Below, piece after piece: positions 29,837-38,583 of a DNA stretch of 64,000 nucleotides (positions within the stretch are counted from its first letter, which is position 1; every line of letters starts with the position of its first letter). The stretch is from the NCBI RefSeq assembly GCF_017815135.1, contig NZ_JAGJCF010000003.1, positions 310,001-374,000 of the forward strand. Direction: 5' to 3'. The stretch is from Jiella mangrovi (lineage in GTDB: Bacteria > Pseudomonadota > Alphaproteobacteria > Rhizobiales > Rhizobiaceae). The notes under the pieces are model-generated. The model did no database searches and was not told the origin of the DNA. It saw nothing but the letters and a program-made list of their open reading frames with translations. Position numbers and translations under genes: made by a program.

Positions 29837-31114
29837 ATGCAGTTTCTCGACGACCTCAAGAGCCTCGATCGCGACCAGCGCCACACCGTGGCGGCGAGCT
29901 ATCTCGGCTGGACGCTTGATGCGTTCGACTTTTTTATCCTCGTCTTCGTCCTGAAGGACATCGCCAAGGAGTTCGCGACCGGCATCCCGGCGGTGGCGCT
30001 GGCGATCACGTTGACGCTCGCGGCGCGGCCGGTCGGCGCCCTGATCTTCGGCCTTGCGGCGGACCGCTATGGGCGAAGGCCGGTGCTGATGCTCAATGTC
30101 CTCAGCTATTCCGTCCTGGAATTCGCCTCTGGTTTTTCGACCAGCCTGACCATGCTGATCATCCTGCGCACCCTTTATGGCGTCGCGATGGGCGGCGAAT
30201 GGGGCGTCGGCGCGTCGCTCACCATGGAAAGCGTGCCGCCGAAGGCGAGGGGCATCGTCTCCGGCCTGCTGCAGGCCGGCTATCCCTCCGGCTACCTGCT
30301 CGCCTCGTTGATCTTCTTCTTTCTCTATCCGGTGATCGGCTGGCGCGGCATGTTCATGGTCGGCGTCCTGCCGGCTCTGCTCGTCCTTTATATCCGCCAG
30401 TCGGTGAAGGAATCGCCCGACTTCGTGGCGAGGACCCACGCGAAGGAGCGTCCGTCCTTCGGCGCGGTGCTGAAGGGCAATCTGATGCTGGTGGTCTGGG
30501 CCGTCCTGCTGATGACCGCCTTCAACTTCTTCAGCCACGGCACCCAGGATCTCTATCCGACCTTCCTCGAAGTCCAGCGCGGCTATGACAGCCACGTCAC
30601 CGGGGCGATCGCGATCTTTTTCAATGTCGGCGCCATTCTCGGTGGTCTGTTCTTCGGGGCGCTCTCGCAGCGGATCGGCCGCAAGAACGCGATCGTCATC
30701 GCGGCCGTCCTGGTGATTCCCGCCTCCTGGCTGTGGGTCTATGCGCCAGGCGCGATCCTGCTCGCCATCGGCGCGTTTCTCGTCCAGTTCTTCGTGCAAG
30801 GGGCCTGGGGCGTCGTGCCTGCCCATCTCAACGAATTGTCGCCGCCCGCCGTGCGCGGCACCTTTCCGGGCGTCGTCTACCAGCTCGGCAATCTGATCGC
30901 GTCGGCCAATGCGACGATGCAGACCGGCCTTGCCGCGCACTGGAACAACGACTACGGCTTCGTGCTGATCGCCGAGATCATCGTCGTGGCGATCGCCGTC
31001 GCTGCGTTGGCCGGCTTCGGGTATGATCGGTCCAATCGATCCTTCGCCGGCGAGGGGCTTGGCGCTGCCGAAAAGCCCGCCCGGGAGGGCGTTGTCGGCA
31101 GCGCGGCAGAGTGA
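29837..31114 (+). CDS. SHS-family monocarboxylate (lactate-type) MFS transporter
   Basis: Inner-membrane proton symporter of the major facilitator superfamily, 425 residues and twelve predicted helices. The loop 2-3 motif ADRYGRRPVL is clear. The SHS (sialate/lactate:H+ symporter) signature NFFSHGTQDLYPTFL is present, which is the same signature seen in yeast Jen1 and bacterial lactate transporters. The ATG at 29837 has the strong site CAGGGAGGA. It stands alone. The exact substrate (lactate, pyruvate or another short carboxylate) cannot be read from sequence. Confidence 0.88.
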   Translation: MQFLDDLKSLDRDQRHTVAASYLGWTLDAFDFFILVFVLKDIAKEFATGIPAVALAITLTLAARPVGALIFGLAADRYGRRPVLMLNVLSYSVLEFASGFSTSLTMLIILRTLYGVAMGGEWGVGASLTMESVPPKARGIVSGLLQAGYPSGYLLASLIFFFLYPVIGWRGMFMVGVLPALLVLYIRQSVKESPDFVARTHAKERPSFGAVLKGNLMLVVWAVLLMTAFNFFSHGTQDLYPTFLEVQRGYDSHVTGAIAIFFNVGAILGGLFFGALSQRIGRKNAIVIAAVLVIPASWLWVYAPGAILLAIGAFLVQFFVQGAWGVVPAHLNELSPPAVRGTFPGVVYQLGNLIASANATMQTGLAAHWNNDYGFVLIAEIIVVAIAVAALAGFGYDRSNRSFAGEGLGAAEKPAREGVVGSAAE

Positions 31115-31154
31115 GGCGGAGGCGATCTTCGCCTGTCCGCGAGGCGGGCGGCGG

Positions 31155-31532
31155 TCAGTGCGAAAAGGTCGTCGCCCGCTCGTCGAAATCCGCCCGCTGC
31201 GGATTGACGAGGCAGAAGCGATGGCCGGTCGGGGCCTCCATGACGATCCAGGATTTGACCGGCCCGATGCGTTTTGCGCCAAGGCCTTCGAGGCGGGCTG
31301 CCTCCGCTTCCTTGTCGTCGGTCTCGATGTCGAGATGAACGCGGGCCGGATGATCCACGGCCTGGATCAGCACCTTTGCTTCGCCGTCCGGCATTTTGAG
31401 AACGGCATATTTGCCGTCGTCGTCCACCTTGCCGGCACAGCCGAACAGGCCGGACCAGAAGGCGACGGCGCTGTGAAGGTCCGACGTCTGGCAATCGACG
31501 ACGATACATCCGAGGCGGCTCTTGTGGGGCAT
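31155..31532 (-). CDS. VOC-superfamily (glyoxalase-like) protein
   Basis: A 125-residue single-module protein of the vicinal oxygen chelate superfamily. RLGCIVVDCQTSDLHSAVAFW at the start and the ending SWIVMEAPTGHRFCLVNPQ are typical of the uncharacterised glyoxalase-like group. Repeat strands with VHLDIETDD place likely metal or substrate residues near the middle. Substrate unknown. It lies downstream of icd but is separated from it by a terminator, so it probably has its own promoter. Confidence 0.8.
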   Translation of the reverse strand: MPHKSRLGCIVVDCQTSDLHSAVAFWSGLFGCAGKVDDDGKYAVLKMPDGEAKVLIQAVDHPARVHLDIETDDKEAEAARLEGLGAKRIGPVKSWIVMEAPTGHRFCLVNPQRADFDERATTFSH

Positions 31533-31554
31533 CGAACGGTTCTTTCCTATGGGC

Positions 31555-31591
31555 GCAAAAAAGCCCGGCGTGGAACGACCACGCCGGGCTT
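31555..31591 (-). terminator. Intrinsic terminator of icd
   Basis: Perfect 13-bp stem AAGCCCGGCGTGG (31561-31573) with its complement at 31579-31591 and a 5-nt loop. Read on the minus strand it is followed by a run of six T residues (31562 down to 31557), 30 nt past the icd stop. Confidence 0.92.
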
Positions 31592-31620
31592 CGATCTTAT
31601 CAGGCTGGCTTCGAAAAAGC

Positions 31621-32838
31621 TCAGGAAGACGCCATCGCCTTCTGGAGGTTCTCGTCGATCTTGTCGAGGAAGCCGGTGGTGGAGAGCCACGGCTGGTCCG
31701 GGCCGATAAGAAGCGCCAGATCCTTGGTCATGAAGCCGCTTTCGACGGTCGCGATGCAGACCTTTTCCAGGGTCGCCGCGAACTCGGCGAGGTCCCCATT
31801 GTCGTCGAGCTTGGCCCGGTGGGCGAGGCCGCGGGTCCAGGCGAAGATCGAGGCGATCGGGTTGGTCGAGGTCTGCTCGCCCTTCTGATGCTGGCGATAG
31901 TGCCGGGTGACCGTGCCGTGAGCCGCTTCCGCTTCGACGGTCTTGCCGTCCGGCGTCATCAGGACGGAGGTCATCAGGCCCAGCGAGCCGAACCCTTGCG
32001 CGACGATGTCCGACTGGACGTCGCCGTCGTAGTTCTTGCAGGCCCAGACATAGCCGCCCGACCACTTCAGCGCGGCGGCGACCATGTCGTCGATCAGACG
32101 GTGCTCGTAGGTCAGCTTCTTGGCGTCGAATTCGGCCTTGAACTCGGCGTCGAAGATCTCCTGGAAGATGTCCTTGAAGCGGCCGTCATAGGCCTTCAGG
32201 ATGGTGTTCTTGGTCGACAGATAGCAGGGCACGTTGCGCTGCAGGGCATAGTTGAACGACGCGCGCGCGAAATCCCGGATCGACTCGTCGAGATTGTACA
32301 TGCCCATGGCGACGCCTGCGGCCGGGGCGTCGAAGACCTCGTGCTCGATGGTCTCGCCGTCCTCGCCGACGAACTTCATCGTCAGCTTGCCCTTGCCGGG
32401 GAATTTGAAGTCGGTGGCGCGGTACTGGTCGCCGAAGGCGTGGCGGCCGACGATGATCGGCCGGGTCCAGCCGGGAACGAGGCGCGGCACGTTCTTCATG
32501 ATGATCGGCTCGCGGAAGATGACGCCGCCGAGGATGTTGCGGATGGTGCCGTTCGGCGAGCGCCACATCTTCTTCAGGCCGAATTCCTCGACGCGGGCCT
32601 CGTCCGGCGTGATCGTCGCGCATTTGACGCCGACGCCGTGCTTCTTGATGGCGTTGGCGGCATCGACGGTCACCTGATCGTCGGTGGCGTCGCGATGCTC
32701 CATGCCGAGATCGTAATATTCAAGGTCGATGTCGAGATAGGGATGGATCAGCTTGTCCTTGATGAACTGCCAGATGATCCGGGTCATCTCGTCGCCGTCG
32801 AGCTCTACGACCGGGTTTGCGACCTTGATCTTCGCCAT
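31621..32838 (-). CDS. icd: NADP-dependent isocitrate dehydrogenase
   Basis: TCA-cycle enzyme that converts isocitrate to 2-oxoglutarate and makes NADPH. From the ATG at 32838 the protein is 405 residues and begins [20 protein letters not shown], the N-terminus of the homodimeric eukaryote-like class usual in rhizobia rather than the E. coli type. It contains [12 protein letters not shown] (substrate Ser), DQYRATDF, the metal Asp region [10 protein letters not shown] and the NADP region [16 protein letters not shown]. The ATG is preceded by AAGGAAGG. A terminator follows. Confidence 0.97.
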   Translation of the reverse strand: MAKIKVANPVVELDGDEMTRIIWQFIKDKLIHPYLDIDLEYYDLGMEHRDATDDQVTVDAANAIKKHGVGVKCATITPDEARVEEFGLKKMWRSPNGTIRNILGGVIFREPIIMKNVPRLVPGWTRPIIVGRHAFGDQYRATDFKFPGKGKLTMKFVGEDGETIEHEVFDAPAAGVAMGMYNLDESIRDFARASFNYALQRNVPCYLSTKNTILKAYDGRFKDIFQEIFDAEFKAEFDAKKLTYEHRLIDDMVAAALKWSGGYVWACKNYDGDVQSDIVAQGFGSLGLMTSVLMTPDGKTVEAEAAHGTVTRHYRQHQKGEQTSTNPIASIFAWTRGLAHRAKLDDNGDLAEFAATLEKVCIATVESGFMTKDLALLIGPDQPWLSTTGFLDKIDENLQKAMASS

Positions 32839-33012
32839 TGGGGCCTTCCTTGGGAAAAGAGTGGGTGCGGTCATCGCCGCGCCATGTTCGGATGGGTGAT
32901 CCTGTGCCCGGCCCTATAACACCCACTATGGCAGACGCAAAGTGAGACGGGCGAAGCTTTGGTGCAGCGCCGGATCGAAGGGCCCTGCCGCGAGACCGTT
33001 CGAGATGGGCCG

Positions 33013-34494
33013 ATGGTGAGAGATGTACGTGTCGAGGCAGCCTGCGGCCGCCTCGTCGGACAAAGACACGACGGTTTCGTCAGTTTTCTGGGAATTCCCT
33101 ACGCCGAGCCGCCGGTGGGGGATCGACGCTTTGCCAGACCCCGGGCGAAGGCGCCGTTCGCAAGGCCCTTCGAAGCCTTCGCCTATGGCGCGGCGGCCCC
33201 GCAGAAACGCGCGGTGCCCGCGCCGATCGCAAGGATTGCCGGTGCGACCAAAGAAATTTCCGAGGACTGCCTGTCGCTCAACGTTTGGACGCCCGACGTC
33301 AAGGGCTCGCGGCCGGTGCTGGTCTTCATCCATGGCGGCGGTTTCATCATCGGCGCCGGCAGCCAGTATCCGGGCGATGATCTCGCCATTCGCGGCGACG
33401 TCGTCGTTGTCACCTTGAACTACCGGCTCGGGTTGATCGGGTTCAATCCGTTTGCCGAGGTATTCGAAGGCGACGATCGGTTCGTCGCCAATGCCGGTCT
33501 CCTCGACCAGCGGCTGGCGCTGACATGGGTTCGCGACAATATCGCGGCCTTGGGAGGGGATCCCGACAAGGTGACGATCGCCGGCGAATCGGCCGGGTCG
33601 GTTTCCGTCGCCTGGCATCTCGTGACGAAGGGATCGCAGCCCCTTTACGCTCGAGCCATCATGCAATCGGGCACGCTCAGCCTGTTCTACGGCCTGGAAC
33701 GGGCGCGGGCGATCGGCGACGAACTGCGCGCCGGCCTTTCGCTCGCCGCCGGGCCCGAGCCGTTGTTCCAGCTGTCGCCGAAGCAGCTCCAGGAGGCCGC
33801 AGAGGCTGCCGTTTCGCGCCATACCGGGGTGATCTCGCGGCCCTATGCGGACGAAGTGGAAATCGGCGCGTCGCTTCCCGCAGATCTTGCCAGAGCCGCC
33901 AAGCCCGTCCCCCTCCTGATCGGCACCAACCGCGACGAGTTCTCCTTCTTCAGCCAGTTGCCGATCCTGCCCATGGAAACGGGCAAGGCCGAGATGGCGG
34001 CGATGGTCGCGGAGTTCGCCGGGGAAGAAGCGTCGAAGCGCATCGCCAGCCTCTACCGCGACGACCGGCCGGGCCGCATCGCCTTCGGCACCGATCTCAT
34101 CTTTCGCATGCCGGCGATCGCATTCGCCGATGGTCACGCCAAGAACGACAATTCCGTCTATTTCTATCGCCTCGACTGGGAGGCCAAGGGTCTCTTGTCC
34201 AAGCTCGGCGCCACCCATTCGGTCGATCTGCCGCTGCTCTTTGAAGGGTTTCTGCGGCCGTTCCGCTCCGCCTATCTCGGCGTCCTTCCCGATCCGGGGC
34301 GCCACAGGCTGGCCGAGAGAATGCGCGATCACTGGCTTTCGTTCGTGCGCGACGGAAGGCCGGGGGAAGGGTGGCCGGCCTACCGCCCGAACACGCGTGA
34401 GACGATGATCTTCAACGTCGAGGACCGGGTGGGCGCCGATCCCGAGGCGGTGCACCGGATCGCATGGAAGGGCATAGACGGTTTTGCCAGCTGA
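33013..34494 (+). CDS. Type B carboxylesterase
   Basis: Alpha/beta-hydrolase of the carboxylesterase type B (COesterase) family, 493 residues from the ATG at 33013. It shows FLGIPYAEPPVGDRRF, the disulphide-type motif EDCLSLNVWTP, oxyanion-hole HGGGF, the nucleophile GESAGSVSV, the acid in GTNRDEFSFF and the catalytic His in GATHSVDLPLLF. No signal peptide is visible, so it is probably cytoplasmic. TTG (32959) or GTG (32962) starts further up are possible. Natural substrate unknown; the family takes esters such as p-nitrobenzyl or carbamate esters. It is divergent from icd. Confidence 0.87.
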   Translation: MVRDVRVEAACGRLVGQRHDGFVSFLGIPYAEPPVGDRRFARPRAKAPFARPFEAFAYGAAAPQKRAVPAPIARIAGATKEISEDCLSLNVWTPDVKGSRPVLVFIHGGGFIIGAGSQYPGDDLAIRGDVVVVTLNYRLGLIGFNPFAEVFEGDDRFVANAGLLDQRLALTWVRDNIAALGGDPDKVTIAGESAGSVSVAWHLVTKGSQPLYARAIMQSGTLSLFYGLERARAIGDELRAGLSLAAGPEPLFQLSPKQLQEAAEAAVSRHTGVISRPYADEVEIGASLPADLARAAKPVPLLIGTNRDEFSFFSQLPILPMETGKAEMAAMVAEFAGEEASKRIASLYRDDRPGRIAFGTDLIFRMPAIAFADGHAKNDNSVYFYRLDWEAKGLLSKLGATHSVDLPLLFEGFLRPFRSAYLGVLPDPGRHRLAERMRDHWLSFVRDGRPGEGWPAYRPNTRETMIFNVEDRVGADPEAVHRIAWKGIDGFAS

Positions 34495-34570
34495 ATTCCG
34501 TCCTTGCGCCGCTTGGCCCGCGCTCCGCGAAGCGTTATCGACGCTTGTGAGCCTGAAGGGTTGAGCATGG

Positions 34571-35434
34571 ATGACGGATGGATCGTCCGTCGAGCTCGCC
34601 CGTCCGGGCGAAAGTGGAGTTTTGGAAGCCTTGAGCGACGTGATGCCTGACGAAGACCAAAAGGGCCCGGCCATCGTCCTCGTCGAGCCGCAGCTCGGCG
34701 AGAATATCGGCATGGTCGCGCGAGCCATGGCGAATTTCGGCCTCGGCGATCTGCGCCTCGTCAAACCGCGCGACGGATGGCCGAGCGAGAAGGCGCGGGC
34801 GGCGGCGTCTCGGGCCGATCACGTGATCGATGCCGTGCGGCTGTTCGATACGGTCGAGGAGGCGACGGCCGATCTCAATTTCGTTCTCGCGACGACGGCG
34901 CGGCCGCGCGACAGCTTCAAGCCGGTTCGCGGTCCCGAGGAGGCGGCGGTGGATCTTCGGCGACGCACCGGCGACGGGCAGGGCTGCGGCATCCTCTTCG
35001 GCCGCGAGCGCTGGGGCCTCAACAATCACGAGGTTGGGCTCACGGACGAGATCGTCACCTTTCCGGTCGATCCGAATTTCGCCTCGCTCAATATCGCCCA
35101 GGCGGTTCTCCTGATGAGCTACGCCTATCAGGTGGCCGGCAAGGGCGGCGACCTCTCGCCGCGATTCGAGGCGAAGGTGCCGCCGCCGGCGACCAAGGCG
35201 GATCTGTTCCGGCTGTTCGAGCATCTCGAAGCATCGCTCGATCGGGCCGGATATTTCTTTCCCGAGCCGAAACGCGACGTGCTCGCCCAGAATCTGAGGA
35301 CGATGCTGACGAAGGCCTCGTTCTCCGAGCCGGAGGTGCGAACACTGAGAGGCGTGATCAAGGCGTTCGACTACGAGGTGGGGCGGCTGGCACGCACTGG
35401 CGGTCAGAACGACGGCGAGGCCGAGGGTCAATGA
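34571..35434 (+). CDS. trmJ: TrmJ-type SpoU RNA 2'-O-methyltransferase
   Basis: SAM-dependent tRNA (Cm/Um32) methyltransferase of the SPOUT class. The 287-residue protein has the SpoU motif 1 [20 protein letters not shown], motif 2 [16 protein letters not shown] and motif 3 [17 protein letters not shown], which form the trefoil-knot SAM site. A C-terminal helical dimerisation segment follows. The start may be the ATG at 34571 or the later ATG at 34643 (MPDEDQK). Its stop overlaps the murI ATG by 4 nt. The exact RNA target is inferred from the family. Confidence 0.88.
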   Translation: MTDGSSVELARPGESGVLEALSDVMPDEDQKGPAIVLVEPQLGENIGMVARAMANFGLGDLRLVKPRDGWPSEKARAAASRADHVIDAVRLFDTVEEATADLNFVLATTARPRDSFKPVRGPEEAAVDLRRRTGDGQGCGILFGRERWGLNNHEVGLTDEIVTFPVDPNFASLNIAQAVLLMSYAYQVAGKGGDLSPRFEAKVPPPATKADLFRLFEHLEASLDRAGYFFPEPKRDVLAQNLRTMLTKASFSEPEVRTLRGVIKAFDYEVGRLARTGGQNDGEAEGQ

Positions 35435-36234
35435 CCGGGGCCCCGCCTTCGAACCGGCCGCTGCTCGTCCTCGACAGCGGGATCGGCGGGTTGACCGTCC
35501 TGCGCGAAGCGCGCGTGCTGATGCCCGACCGGCGTTTCGTTTACGTCGTCGACGACGCCGCCTTTCCCTATGGCGACTGGGAGGAAGCGGCGCTGAGGGA
35601 GCGGCTCGTCCATCTGTTCGGCGATCTGATCGCCGAGCATGATCCGGTCGCCTGCCTGATCGCCTGCAATACGGCATCGACCTTGAGTCTCGACGCGCTG
35701 CGCGCCGCCTATCCCGGGATGAGCTTCGTCGGCACCGTGCCGGCGATCAAGCCGGCGGCGGAGCGCACGCGGTCCGGTCTCGTGACCGTTCTGGCGACGC
35801 CGGGCACGGTGAAGCGTCAGTACACCCGCGACCTGATCGAGCAGTGGGCCATGAAGTGCGAGGTCAATCTGGTCGGCAGCGTGACGCTGGCGCGGCTCGC
35901 CGAGATCTATATGCGCGAGGGGCTGGTGGACGAGGAGGCGATCCGGACGGAGATCGCGCCCTGCTTCGTCGATGCCGATGGGCGGCAGACGGATATCGTC
36001 GTCCTCGCCTGCACCCACTATCCGTTTCTGGTCAATCGCATGCGCAAGATGGCGCCCTGGCCGGTCGACTGGCTGGATCCGGCGGAAGCGATTGCCCGCC
36101 GGGCGCTGTCGATCCTGCCGAAGGTCGATTCCAACGCAGCGTTCGAGCGGCACGTCGACCTCGCGGTCTTCACCTCTGGCGGGGCCGATGCGGTCACCCG
36201 GCGGCTCATGCAGGGATTTGGCCTCACAGCATAA
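35431..36234 (+). CDS. murI: Glutamate racemase
   Basis: MurI makes D-glutamate for the peptidoglycan stem peptide. From the ATG at 35431, overlapping the trmJ stop, the protein is 267 residues. It has [13 protein letters not shown], the first catalytic cysteine in IACNTAST, and the second in [10 protein letters not shown]. The length is normal. The upstream open frame from 34777 is only an out-of-frame shadow of trmJ. The next gene is convergent, 5 nt away. Confidence 0.95.
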   Translation: MTGAPPSNRPLLVLDSGIGGLTVLREARVLMPDRRFVYVVDDAAFPYGDWEEAALRERLVHLFGDLIAEHDPVACLIACNTASTLSLDALRAAYPGMSFVGTVPAIKPAAERTRSGLVTVLATPGTVKRQYTRDLIEQWAMKCEVNLVGSVTLARLAEIYMREGLVDEEAIRTEIAPCFVDADGRQTDIVVLACTHYPFLVNRMRKMAPWPVDWLDPAEAIARRALSILPKVDSNAAFERHVDLAVFTSGGADAVTRRLMQGFGLTA

Positions 36235-36239
36235 GGCGC

Positions 36240-36761
36240 TTATCGACCCTTGAAGGACAGGTTCGAGACGACGACGTTCTTGCCGTTGATTTTCTCCACC
36301 ACCTGCATGGAAAAGGCGCCACGGCCAGTGTTCTTGATCAGCATGCGGGCAAAATCGTCGTCATAGATCTTCTTGGCCCATTTCACCCTCAGATCCAGCG
36401 TATCGCCCCGCAGCTTGCCGGCCAGCGTCGCTGGTCCGCTCGAGGAGCCCGTATAGGTGCCACGATAGAGCCTCGCGCCCTTGTCGTAGGTGAGCCGGGC
36501 GGCGATGTCGCGGCTCATCACCAACATCGCCCGGCAGCTTCCGGCGATGTCGAAGCTGCTCGGCCCCTTGCGGGTGCCGGAGACGGTGCAGGAGACGTTG
36601 GTCGGCGCGGGAAGCTGTTTGACCTTGACGCTACCCCCGCCGCGCCATTGGCCGTCGAAGCGGGAAAAATAGTCGGAGGCGGCGAGGGCGGGAGACCCGA
36701 TCGCAAGACCTGCGCAAAGGGCGAGCGTTCCCGCAAAGGCGAGACAAGTCGATGAAGGCAA
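36240..36761 (-). CDS. Secreted protein of unknown function
   Basis: A 173-residue protein with a clear signal peptide (hydrophobic stretch about 7-20, cleavage site SPALA-ASDY near 27). The mature part starts DYFSRFDGQWRGGGSVKV and has two cysteines (VSCTVSG and AGSCRAML) that could form a disulphide. Beta-rich character is suggested by alternating hydrophobic residues. Periplasmic location is inferred. I do not recognise a named family. It is convergent with murI and divergent from the Pmp3 gene. Confidence 0.75.
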   Translation of the reverse strand: MPSSTCLAFAGTLALCAGLAIGSPALAASDYFSRFDGQWRGGGSVKVKQLPAPTNVSCTVSGTRKGPSSFDIAGSCRAMLVMSRDIAARLTYDKGARLYRGTYTGSSSGPATLAGKLRGDTLDLRVKWAKKIYDDDFARMLIKNTGRGAFSMQVVEKINGKNVVVSNLSFKGR

Positions 36762-36891
36762 GAGCCGGGCTCCTTGAATGGTCGGGGAATGGCCGGGCCA
36801 TCGGATCGAGCCCCTTCGTCAGGGGCGGGTCTTAATTCTTGCATGGCCGCACGAAATGGCGAAACGACGGCCATTGCGCCGGAAAAGCTCG

Positions 36892-36916
36892 GGAACGGGC
36901 GCAGGCCGGTCACGTT
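36892..36916 (+). promoter_or_regulatory. EcfG-type general-stress promoter
   Basis: GGAAC at 36892-36896 and CGTT at 36913-36916 are separated by exactly 16 bases. This is the -35/-10 pattern (GGAAC-N16/17-CGTT) of the alphaproteobacterial stress sigma factor EcfG. It ends 35 nt before the ATG of the Pmp3-family gene, a good distance for a promoter with a short leader. Confidence 0.75.
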
Positions 36917-36951
36917 AAGGTCAGAACCCTTACTTACGGAGCCTGCCGTTC

Positions 36952-37110
36952 ATGGATATCGTCCGCATCATCGTCGCAATTCTGCTGCCGCCACTGGGCG
37001 TCTTTCTGCAGGTCGGCCTCGGTAAGCATTTCTGGATCAACATCATCCTGACGCTGTTTGGCTATATCCCGGGCATTGTCCACGCGGTCTGGGTCATCGC
37101 CAAGTACTGA
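36952..37110 (+). CDS. YqaE/Pmp3-family small membrane protein
   Basis: A 52-residue hydrophobic protein translated directly from the sequence. It begins MDIVRIIVAILLPPLGVFLQ, then VGLGKHFWIN, a second membrane segment ILTLFGYIPGIVHAVWV and the end IAKY. LPPLGVFLQ and GYIPGIVHAVWV are the Pmp3 signature. The family is induced by cold, salt and membrane stress in plants, yeast and bacteria and affects membrane potential. A GGAG site lies about 10 nt before the ATG. The EcfG-type promoter just upstream suggests control by the general stress response. Confidence 0.92.
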   Translation: MDIVRIIVAILLPPLGVFLQVGLGKHFWINIILTLFGYIPGIVHAVWVIAKY

Positions 37111-37247
37111 CACCTTCGGCGCAATCGGACCGGCAGACCGGTTGACAGCTGCCACATGTCCGACTAACACCCCACCAACCGGCTGGAGCAACGCTTTGGC
37201 CGGTTTTCAACGTGTCCCGTGAGCGGTGTCGGTCTGTGCCCACATCG

Positions 37248-37326
37248 CTCTGTCAGTCCGCAAGGACAGAGGAGGGCGCGTTTCCTGGAACGGCCCGTGG
37301 GTGATCCGCGGGTTGTTGTGTTTTTT
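37248..37326 (+). promoter_or_regulatory. Structured rpsD leader with terminator-like hairpin
   Basis: Two hairpins lie in the rpsD leader: CTCTGTC (37248-37254) with GACAGAG (37265-37271), and CCCGTGG (37294-37300) with CCGCGGG (37306-37312, one G-T pair). The second is followed directly by a T-rich run ending in six or more T residues (37313-37326), just before the rpsD ribosome site. This looks like an attenuator, possibly for S4 autoregulation. Confidence 0.45.
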
Positions 37327-37341
37327 CCAAAAGGAAATGCG

Positions 37342-37959
37342 ATGACAAAGCGCACATCCGCGAAATACAAGCTCGATCGCCGTATGGGCGAAAACATCTG
37401 GGGCCGTCCGAAGTCCCCGGTGAACCGGCGCCAGTACGGCCCGGGCCAGCACGGCCAGCGCCGCAAGGGCAAGGTCAGCGACTTCGGCGTGCAGCTGCGC
37501 GCCAAGCAGAAGCTGAAGGGCTATTACGGCGACATCCGCGAGAAGCAGTTCCGCAAGATCTACGACGAGGCCGCCCGTCGCAAGGGTGACACCTCGGAGA
37601 ACCTGATCGGCCTCCTGGAGAGCCGGCTCGACGCCATCGTCTATCGCGCGAAGTTCGTGCCGACGGTCTTCGCCGCCCGCCAGTTCGTCAACCACGGCCA
37701 TGTCAATGTGAACGGCGTTCGCACGAACATCCAGTCCTATGTCTGCAAGCCGGGCGACGTGATCGAGGTTCGCGAAAAGTCCAAGCAGAACGTCAACGTC
37801 ATCGAGGCGACCCAGCTCGCCGAGCGCGACGTGCCGGACTACATCGACGCCGACCACCACAAGATGGTCGCGACCTATACCCGGGTGCCGGGTCTCCACG
37901 ACGTTCCCTACGCCGTGCAGATGGAACCGAATCTCGTCGTCGAGTTCTATTCGCGCTGA
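37342..37959 (+). CDS. rpsD: 30S ribosomal protein S4
   Basis: S4 binds 16S rRNA early in 30S assembly. The 205-residue protein from the ATG at 37342 begins [20 protein letters not shown], with [14 protein letters not shown] and the S4 RNA-binding domain [32 protein letters not shown]. An AAAAGGAAA site lies just upstream. The in-frame extension to 37219 is not part of the protein. The gene is alone, outside the alpha operon, as in other Hyphomicrobiales, with its own terminator. Confidence 0.98.
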   Translation: MTKRTSAKYKLDRRMGENIWGRPKSPVNRRQYGPGQHGQRRKGKVSDFGVQLRAKQKLKGYYGDIREKQFRKIYDEAARRKGDTSENLIGLLESRLDAIVYRAKFVPTVFAARQFVNHGHVNVNGVRTNIQSYVCKPGDVIEVREKSKQNVNVIEATQLAERDVPDYIDADHHKMVATYTRVPGLHDVPYAVQMEPNLVVEFYSR

Positions 37960-37984
37960 TCGATCGATCACCGCGACGATTTCG

Positions 37985-38012
37985 AAAGGCCGTCCCTCGG
38001 GGCGGCCTTTTT
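37985..38012 (+). terminator. Intrinsic terminator of rpsD
   Basis: Stem AAAGGCCG-TCC (from 37985) pairs with GG-GCGGCCTTT (to 38010) around a short TCG-type loop, with one G-T pair, and runs into five T residues. It lies 26 nt after the rpsD stop. Confidence 0.88.
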
Positions 38013-38093
38013 CATTTCACGGGCTTTGCCAAAGGCCGGTTTCGCTTATGCTCTCGAAAGGCGTGTTCATTTCATAAAGCGGTTTCAGGTAGC

Positions 38094-38363
38094 ATGGCAG
38101 ATGAGTTCGACAGCGGGGAGAAGGCTCTGCCGCTGACCGAAGCGGCGAAGGAGCAGATCAAATTCCGCGCAAGTTGGCTGAACGGCCTTTCGGTGGCGAC
38201 GTTTGCGGTGGGGACGCTTGCCTCGACGTCGCGAGCGCTTTTCCAATCGGGTTTGAACCTCAGTGAAGTCTTTCAATCGATCTTGGTTGGGCTGATTTGC
38301 CTCGCGATCGCTTTTATCTTACATATTCGGGCATATGCCACCCTGAAGGGATTGGACCAATGA
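38094..38363 (+). CDS. Small two-helix membrane protein, unknown
   Basis: An 89-residue protein with a polar N-terminus ([20 protein letters not shown]), a membrane segment around 29-46 ([15 protein letters not shown]), a short loop and a second segment around 58-78 ([19 protein letters not shown]). The C-terminus [11 protein letters not shown] is basic. Its stop overlaps the start of a 45-residue membrane peptide (ATGA), which is good evidence that both are translated. Function unknown. It is not recognisable as a holin or toxin by motif. Confidence 0.65.
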   Translation: MADEFDSGEKALPLTEAAKEQIKFRASWLNGLSVATFAVGTLASTSRALFQSGLNLSEVFQSILVGLICLAIAFILHIRAYATLKGLDQ

Positions 38364-38497
38364 CTTTGTATCAGCTTGTCCTTCTTTCAGTGCTCCCGCT
38401 CGGTGCTCTCTCTCTTCTCGCTGCGTCCGAGTGGCATTCCCGGCGTCACCCGCCGGCGAGGCGGCCTGTCGCTCGACAGAGAAACTCCGGCGGCTGA
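38360..38497 (+). CDS. Tiny single-helix membrane peptide, unknown
   Basis: A 45-residue product beginning [20 protein letters not shown], one membrane segment, then a basic tail ([18 protein letters not shown]). It starts inside the stop codon of the 89-residue gene, so the two are coupled. A short hydrophobic helix plus Arg-rich tail fits a small accessory subunit of its partner. Function unknown. Confidence 0.5.
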   Translation: MTLYQLVLLSVLPLGALSLLAASEWHSRRHPPARRPVARQRNSGG

Positions 38498-38583
38498 AGA
38501 GCGGGCGCTTCGTCGCCCCAGGCGCTCTTCCGTTTTCAGCCCCGACGCTCTACACCGGCCTCGCAATCTCGCGAGGTGACGAC

